Notes under the pieces: model-generated
What the model saw: only the letters and a program-made list of their open reading frames with translations
What the model was told of the DNA's origin: nothing
The model's database searches: none
Shown: one piece after another, positions 58,501-64,000 of the stretch
How positions within the stretch are numbered: the stretch's first letter is position 1
How the letters are laid out: each line of letters starts with the position of its first letter
Assembly: GCF_037975245.1 (NCBI RefSeq)
Contig: NC_092570.1
Coordinates: 2,809,501 to 2,873,500 of the forward strand
DNA: 64,000 bases
From: Apostichopus japonicus
Lineage: Eukaryota > Echinodermata > Holothuroidea > Aspidochirotida > Stichopodidae
Reading direction: 5' to 3'
Position numbers and translations under genes: made by a program

Positions 58501-61380
58501 TCACGCCAGTACTGTGCACCTCTGCCAAAAAAAGAAGAAGAAGAGAAAAATAACACCGTAAATGGATATTCCTGTTGCTGGAAGTTGATTGCTTTAATGG
58601 CCCAACAAAATTATGGTCAATATGAAAACATTTTGAATACAAATTTCTTACAGGTCATCAGTACCATTCCTCCAATTTTAACAAGCCAAAAACTGCAGAG
58701 ATTCTGACCCTCTTCAATGTTTTCAGAGAAAAAAAAAAATAAACATTCCATCGACCATACCTCAAGTTATTGACAAGATACTTAAATATGTTGTTTCCAT
58801 CCAACAGTCTGGAAGATTTTTCTCTTTAAGATTGAAGTATTACAAAGGAAAGACTCACGTTTCATGTTTGCAAATTCCTTACCGGTTGTCGGTACCATTC
58901 CCCAAATTTTACCGAGCCAAAAACTGCTGAGCGTTTTCAAATCTACTCTCCTTGAGAGTTTGACCCTTAAATGTTTTCAGATATTGAGCAAATGTCCAGG
59001 TACAGAACTAAAAAAAATCCTTAGTGAGGAAACACAGGATGGCAATAGGAAGGTTGTTGGAGGTGCAGTATGATTGACCTTGTTCTTACCTTGCAGCATA
59101 TTTAGGGTCAAAACTATTGACCATAAAAGCAGTGTTTTATGATTTATCATCAACTACTGGCAATATTACTTAAGAGTTTACCACATGTGGGCATTATTTC
59201 ATACAAGATCTCAATTTACTATACCAATGCACAGTTTCCACCATTTTTCACTTCATAAGTTACATTAACAGTGGAGCCATTTTGTTCTCCAGACTCTGAG
59301 CACTGTATACAACATAAATCACATGTGGTAAATCTCAATTTGATAGGCCAAGTTATGAGGTGTGCGTATTCACCTGGGCTTTAAAATGTGTGAAGACTCA
59401 CGCAAAAAGAAACTAATGCCAGTTATCTGACCTAGTTTCCAATGAGGTGTAACAGATGTGTAAGACACCACCATCGATCCCAGAAAATACACACACAGCT
59501 TGCTACTGTCGGTAATTAGAGACTAGTGTACAGTCAGTACATACAGCTGCGGTCAATACCCACAGCACAGTGTATAAACGATACAGCGATGGACATCTCA
59601 GGTCCAGCTAAAGATAACAAGGTATCATGTTTCATTACTGTCTGCATTTTGTAGCGACAAGAACAAAACGTCACTTGCAAGCAACAGAAACTTAACTTTT
59701 TCAGATGGCCGCACGCGGTTTGGGGCGAGTCTTCAATGCCTTTAAGTATGAAATTCTGTTCAAACAATTCACCTCAATATTATCATCAAGTTGCTTCAAC
59801 ATATAAAGTTTACAAACATGATTAAACTTGCTACTCCAGCCTGCACCTACCTCCCACTGCGGCTACTGAACTTGTTAAGACTACTCTTTTCACTTTTCCA
59901 GTGCATGCTTTCAAAACACGTAATGTCCCATCCACGGCTGGCTTGATAATTTCGTTTTCATCTGCAGGAGTGGCCATAGGGAATGGACTGGCAGTGTGAC
60001 AAACGTAGGTGCATCCTTCTATGGCACTGTTGTTTGAATCAGCCCAGAGAGAGAGAGAGAGAGAAGGAGTTGAAGTGTAAAATGGTTTCAAAACTTGTTT
60101 TGTAGTAAAGTTAGCTACAGGTATCATATGTTTACTTTACTGGGCAATCTAAGTAACTGTTCCTAATGACTGGAGTTTCCTGTTTTACTTACTGAACATT
60201 GGCAGGGCCAATGGACGTTTATGTTAACATTACAATATTCTGTATGCAGAAATCAAAGCTGCAGTACCACTCCCCAACTTGGCTTACACAGTAACACAGA
60301 CTGCATGCACAAATTAAGTGTACCATATGTATAAGACAACCAAGCATTTACTAACACGGTGAATAAGGAGAGATACGAATTTTGTAAAGAGTTTCCAAGG
60401 TCTTACAGATAAATTAATAATTGATATCTTACTCTTTCCAACATTCTTCATTTGTAAGGTCAGCTTCCACTAGCTCTAACCGATTCTCTGCTTCTTCTCC
60501 CAGTTTCTTCAAAGGGTCAACTTTTAGAGGGTTTGTCAGGCTTCTCACTGTTCCTCTCACTTGATAACCATCTTGTAACAGTTGTTGGACAACATGAGAG
60601 GCAAGATACCCTGATGCACCAGTTACGAGCACCCCTAGGGGAAAGAAAAATTTAATTTGATTCAAATTTAAGGACTTAACAAATTATTCTACCTTAAATT
60701 AAAGGTAAAAAGGTTAAATTAAAGGTTTCAGAAATAGCCCAAAATCCAAGCATGGTACAATTGCTGAAAGATTTCAGAGCTACCATTTCAGCATTGCAAA
60801 TTTTGACCATTAAATAGGAATGAAAGTGACAACAGTTCAGTCCAATAACTTAGGCCTAGGGTATCATAAATTTCAAGCATGTATACATGTACTCAGGGTG
60901 TCTGGGGTAGGGGGTTGGAATTGCTTCCTCTACAGCGGATTAGCAGAGGTCTTCTTCAGTGTGCACTTATACCAGCTGTATGGTCCGCAAGTAACACGTT
61001 AGTACTAGTAGTATAAATGCATTTCTCGACATCTCTTTCTTGTTTGCATGGTTCTCTCTCAAATAGTCAAAACAGACAGAGTTTCGTTTTGCCTGAAACA
61101 TTAATATTGCAATCCTCGCAAGGAAAGTGTGCACTGTTGTTTAGGGTTGGTAATTCAACGGCAAATTATGCCTACTGAAATCTTTCAAAAACTTAAAACT
61201 CCAGCCCGAGCCCAAAGTTACGCCTACTGTAGCATGTACGATAGAGTATAGGACTTACAGAGTAACAATGTACACTAGCATAACTTCATTAGTACCTAAC
61301 TTACAGTAGTTACGTTAATTTAGGTTACATGCCGTTAAAGATATCGACTCACTCGTTTCGCTTTTGTTAGTATTTGCCAT
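55376..61380 (-). CDS. DFR-like extended SDR oxidoreductase, complete (SDR gene 2)
   Basis: Eight exons in minus order: 61380-61353, 60634-60433, 60026-59851, 58521-58390, 57552-57346, 56928-56848, 56227-56106 and 55504-55376. They encode 358 residues and TGA. Motifs: VLVTGASGYLASHVV (Rossmann), RGTVRSLTNPLKVDPL, HTASPFP, VVLTSSVAAVGG (Ser), YTKSK (catalytic Tyr and Lys), INPAFILGP, VDVRDVAKAHV and the C-terminal IIEMVYSLIELG. Intron phases (1, 2, 1, 1, 1, 1, 0) equal those of SDR gene 1 at every compared junction, and exons 2, 5, 6 and 7 are identical in length. The N-terminus is only MANTNKSET, so this copy should be cytosolic. The ATG context (AGTATGG) is strong. It is likely an NAD(P)H-dependent aldehyde or ketone reductase; the substrate is unknown. 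Introns carry an inverted repeat pair around exon 4 and a 22-bp minisatellite in intron 7. Confidence 0.92.
55799..56005. repeat. 22-bp minisatellite (ATCACAAAATAACCTCAGTGTC)n in SDR gene 2 intron 7
   Basis: About ten copies with some 18-bp short units (CTGTGCTATCACAAAATAAC). The adjacent sequence at 55569-55610 and 55648-55690 is itself a direct duplication (AATAACCTCAACCTG ... ACAAGTTAACATCAA). The array ends about 100 bp from the exon 7 donor. Confidence 0.9.
56106..56227 (-). CDS. SDR gene 2, exon 7
   Basis: 122 bp; acceptor TTCCTGCAG, donor GTATGT, phase 0 end. Encodes GYNPTTRTMPRMLCTILSFF then DSSMRLVKDRWEIVTSFDNTR. Confidence 0.92.
56848..56928 (-). CDS. SDR gene 2, exon 6
   Basis: 81 bp; acceptor CTGCCCGCAG, donor GTAAAT. 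Encodes GHRHIVCGETAWFTDMTAIM then KEEFGPQG. The correct frame was recovered by phase matching with its neighbours. Confidence 0.9.
57346..57552 (-). CDS. SDR gene 2, exon 5
   Basis: 207 bp; acceptor TTTCTAG, donor GTGGGT. Encodes DDDKFEMAVINPAFILGP to MTLPEAAG. Confidence 0.93.
57849..58130 (+). mobile_element. ~280-bp dispersed repeat, left arm of inverted pair
   Basis: It starts AAAGGCATTGAAGACTCGCC and ends GCAAGCTGTGTGTATTT. The reverse complement of 59485-59745 aligns along its whole length (shared GCTACAAAATGCAGACAGTA, GATACCTTGTTATCTTT, TGTATGTACTGACTGTACAC). This copy lies in SDR gene 2 intron 4. Confidence 0.88.
58390..58521 (-). CDS. SDR gene 2, exon 4 (active-site YTKSK)
   Basis: 132 bp, phase 1-1; acceptor TTTTGGCAG, donor GTAAGAAA. 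Encodes EVHSTGVKMTEADWTD to AAWDYVDSLG with the YxxxK pair. Skipping it would keep frame but remove the catalytic residues. Confidence 0.94.
58641..58930. repeat. Direct ~60-bp duplication in SDR gene 2 intron 3
   Basis: The stretches from 58641 (GGTCATCAGTACCATTCCTCC ... GCCAAAAACTGC) and from 58871 (GGTTGTCGGTACCATTCCCC ... GCCAAAAACTGC) are similar, 230 bp apart. Between them is AT-rich unique sequence. Confidence 0.7.
59485..59745 (-). mobile_element. ~260-bp dispersed repeat, right arm of inverted pair
   Basis: The same element as 57849-58130 but in opposite orientation, in SDR gene 2 intron 3. Flanks outside the shared part are unrelated, which marks two independent insertions. No tRNA boxes were recognised. 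Confidence 0.88.
59851..60026 (-). CDS. SDR gene 2, exon 3
   Basis: 176 bp; acceptor AACAACAG, donor GTAGGT. Encodes AIEGCTYVCHTASPFP to VVLTSSVAAVG. Confidence 0.95.
60433..60634 (-). CDS. SDR gene 2, exon 2
   Basis: 202 bp; acceptor CCCCTAG, donor GTAAGAT. Encodes VLVTGASGYLASHVVQQLL to LVEADLTNEECWK. Confidence 0.95.
61353..61380 (-). CDS. SDR gene 2, exon 1
   Basis: 28 bp: MANTNKSET plus one base, donor GTGAGTC. The split codon A+GG gives Arg before VLVTGASGY, as in gene 1. No targeting leader is present. Confidence 0.82.
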
Positions 61381-62257
61381 ACTTCTTCTTTGATGTATAC
61401 CGGAAATCAATCCACAGTTAATGACAGGAGAAGGTTTATTACAGGTTGAAACAATGTGATACTGAAACCGTCTCAAAGAACGTAATAACATCAACTTCGT
61501 TTGACTAGGTATATACAATACCAGGCTAAAAATACAATGGAGAGCATAAGCCAACAGCCTCGATCAGCTGACTCGACCTGATGTTGAACCTAGTACTAGT
61601 ACTACCTGCATGAAAGATTGAATCTTTGATGTTAGGACTGCCGACCAGTACTTCAGAGAGAAAGTTTGTAATTACATATCTTATCGCAAGGCTGTCATTG
61701 CTATTTTTCGTAAGGACATATATAATATTTCACAAGTTCGTAAAACTTTCGATCCATATTTTATTATATAATTTCTGTCCATGCATGAACAAAACTTTCC
61801 CTATGCAAACATTAAAGACGCATGTATACATTCAGGTCAACCCTCAGTAGCTACGTTTGAGCATGGAGCTATTTATGTATACGCCGATCGCGATGTGTAC
61901 ATCTGAACTCTGATACAGCATTCTAGAGAGCCACTTGTATGGATTATTGTTCGTGGAACCAATACTAATGAGTTTTGTTTTAAAACGTTTGGTAGACCAA
62001 TATTTAACCATACCAATTAGTTAAGTAATTAAATCGAAACAGCTATTGAGTTACAAATTTAGTATATAGAATAACCGAAAATTTAAAAATACACTGTTAA
62101 TTCCTATGTGTGGTTTGACTGTCAATATTTGAATTATTAACATACGAAACAAGTTAAATTTTATAGCACATTTATTTTTGCTTTTAAACCACACATTACT
62201 AACTATTTAGTATGGTCACAACAAACAGAGATTTCCGTCAGCTGAGAATTTCGAGAT
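61381..62257. promoter_or_regulatory. 877-bp divergent intergenic spacer
   Basis: It separates the ATG of SDR gene 2 (minus) from the ATG of the PARL-like gene (plus), so it should contain both promoters, possibly shared. No TATA box or other named element stands out. The middle is unique AT-rich sequence without repeats. Confidence 0.55.
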
Positions 62258-63315
62258 ATGGCTTCCAGTATATTCCAGTCATCACTAAATGTGACCCGTC
62301 GTAACAATGCAAATAGGTAATGTTACATTTCCTAATTTTCGACTTCAGGCTCTAATGCATTCAATGTGATTACAAGTTTCCCGAGCTTGAACCACATTTG
62401 CGCGAAGTTTACCCTGTTTGTCACACTCACATTCACATCTGCAGTAGGCAATTGAGCATGGCAGTGTTCCTAGTCTATGGCCATAGCCTAAGTTAATGGT
62501 GAAGGTCTAGGCCTAACCTAGGACTTGTGTAATAGTGAGTTCGCCTTGCATTGACTTGATAGTATGCATTTGTATGTGAGATCCTCCTGCAAGCAGGAAC
62601 TCGCGAAGAAGCCTCATGGCTTATCAAAGCCGCAAGCTGACCGAAGTCAGGCTCTTAGATTCATATTTAATGTCCATGATTATGAATTGTAATTTATCAA
62701 CAACTCTGTAACTGGACGACATACATTATCCCCATTAATCTTGAAGTGACTGGAACTGGGACCTCATGATTGGAAGGCACTGGCGTTGACCACTGAGCTA
62801 ACAATATGTTGTATAAGTGTCTACTTAGTATAAGTAGTAGAAGATAGTATAAGTGTCTACTTAGCCTAGACCTAGGGCCTATATTCAAGTGTCGCAGGGT
62901 ATCCCAGGTAATGCTTCTTTATCTTCATTATGTTGGTAAGTATTTTTGAAGTATGCCTATTAGACAAGATCCCAAACAACATAATAACCTTGTTAGTTTA
63001 AGCCAATGATAGTTACAATTTGACATATTAAAATATTGTGAATTAACTAGGCTACCAACGTTTAACATGAAGGTGATGATTTGTGACTTAATCTTCTCAA
63101 TTCTTTCTTTCTCTCACAGATGTTTCCTTCAACATTACAGAAATTTCCAACGAGCAGAAAAAGGATCAGAAGTGAGCAGGAAAACTGCAAAAGAAAAGAG
63201 AATTATTAGAGCTAATCTAGAGAGTAAAAGTCCTGAGAAGATCGATGTTGTTTATGCCAGAAATGGTAGACCATCATTTAGGACACTTATCAGACCATTT
63301 GGGTTTGCCTGCCTT
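62258..63315 (+). CDS. 5' exons of a PARL-like mitochondrial rhomboid gene (tentative; continues beyond window)
   Basis: Exon 1 is 62258-62316 (ATG in context GATATGG; MASSIFQSSLNVTRRNNAN plus two bases, donor GTAATG). Exon 2 is 63120-63315 (acceptor TTTCTCTCACAG, donor GTAAGA). AG+A joins to Arg, giving an Arg-rich, acid-free leader, then a linker (EKGSEVSRKTAKEKRIIRA) and RPSFRTLIRPFGFACL. The leader fits mitochondrial import. The RTLIRPFGF end resembles the segment before the first membrane helix of PARL (human RSLIKPLFF, from memory). PARL is an inner-membrane intramembrane protease. The rhomboid core with its Ser-His dyad is not in the window, so identity rests on one short segment. A SINE lies in intron 1. 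Confidence 0.5.
62579..62802 (-). mobile_element. tRNA-derived SINE, family 1, copy C
   Basis: The body matches copy A closely (TTCGCGAGTTCCTGCTTGCA, GCTTGCGGCTTTGATAAGCC, GTCGTCCAGTTACAGAGTTG on the minus strand). The tRNA-like head is more decayed at the B box. It lies in intron 1 of the PARL-like gene, antisense to it. Confidence 0.85.
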
Positions 63316-64000
63316 GTAAGATTTATTACTTGTGTGGATACATATTTTTTCTTTCAATTTTTTCTTTTCATATGCACAGTTGGAGAATTGGGATGTAGAT
63401 TATTGATCATGTGTATGATGAATGATTCACACTTATTACAGATTACATGTTTGGCGGTCGCAAAATTAAAACAAAATTATTACTCAGTTCGTCCAGCAAA
63501 GCGAAAATAAACTCTAGTCCACTGCGTATATGGTCCTTAGCGAAATAACTTAATAGAAAATACAGGATCCATCCATATTAAACAAGATTAAGAGTATGAT
63601 GAAATCATTCACACAACATGACTTGTTTATGTAACCAAATAAAGGATTGCAGTTCCAATAAAATAAATCGATAGCGGTCGGATAGGAACGTTTCCAACTC
63701 GATCAAGTAATATTGTAGGCGATTAACGTAGTTGGTAACTTGTCATGTTGAGCGATCGAAGTGGGAAGTCAAAGTGGTGTAAGTTTGAACTAGCCATACT
63801 ACAAGGGTAATTGAGGGCGTTATCAGTTGACAGGAACAGCAGCACTGTCAAATTATGCCGCAACACCTGTAGTGTCTGGCGAGGGGTTTCGTTAGAGTAA
63901 AAGCACATAGATGTCATGATATGTTATTAGCAAGGAGCAGGTACCATAGGGTAGAAGGCTTGACTCCACCTCCCCACCTAACCTACATAAACAACAGTCA
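63316..64000 (+). other. Intron 2 of the PARL-like gene, to window end
   Basis: The open frame that runs on to 63510 past the donor is rich in Phe and Cys and shows no family match. No further exon could be joined before 64000. Confidence 0.45.

Noticed and set aside
63316-63510. C-terminal half of the 147-residue plus-strand frame
   Set aside because: It runs past a good GTAAGA donor at 63316 into Phe/Cys-rich sequence; treated as intron.

Overview
The window is nuclear DNA of a metazoan. It is AT-rich, protein genes are split into short exons by GT-AG introns, and the space between them is filled with microsatellites, minisatellites, long G/C homopolymer runs, tRNA-derived SINEs and small MITE-like elements. 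The style suggests a marine invertebrate deuterostome, possibly an echinoderm of the sea-cucumber type; that placement is inference, because no search could be run. Most real coding exons are too short to stand out as long open frames. They were found by joining frames across GT-AG boundaries and checking phase.

Layout. (1) 120-8808, minus: an extended short-chain dehydrogenase (dihydroflavonol-4-reductase-like, NAD(P)H Rossmann, YxxxK) with an Arg/Ser-rich leader that looks mitochondrial; seven exons are visible and the last lies beyond the left edge. (2) 12791-14047, minus: an apparently intronless two-Ig-domain single-pass receptor with a Ser/Thr stalk and a tyrosine-bearing tail. (3) 14-26.6 kb: repeat-rich, no convincing gene. 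(4) 26614-33773, minus: a five-exon type I membrane protein with one Kazal domain and a long repetitive cytoplasmic tail ending in PPPTYEEA. (5) 34-40.9 kb: repeats. (6) 40895-49156, minus: a paralogue of (4) with a shorter LPPSYEEA tail and no visible Kazal exon; its introns hold a 1.56-kb 22-bp minisatellite, a fold-back element and SINEs. (7) 50587-51280, minus: a decayed transposon-type ORF. (8) 55376-61380, minus: a complete eight-exon paralogue of gene (1), without the leader. (9) 62258 onward, plus: the first two exons of a gene resembling mitochondrial rhomboid PARL, divergent from gene (8) across an 877-bp spacer.

Two unrelated gene families are therefore each present twice: the SDR genes at the two ends of the window and the PPxY membrane proteins in the middle, all on the minus strand. 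The SDR pair shares the same intron phases at all seven compared junctions and identical sizes for four of six internal exons, which shows duplication with introns retained. The copies differ at the N-terminus, suggesting compartment divergence (one mitochondrial, one cytosolic). The most novel-looking items are the signal peptide-Kazal-TM-PPxY membrane protein with its Kazal-less relative, and the intronless Ig receptor. No functional pathway linking the different families can be read from the sequence.
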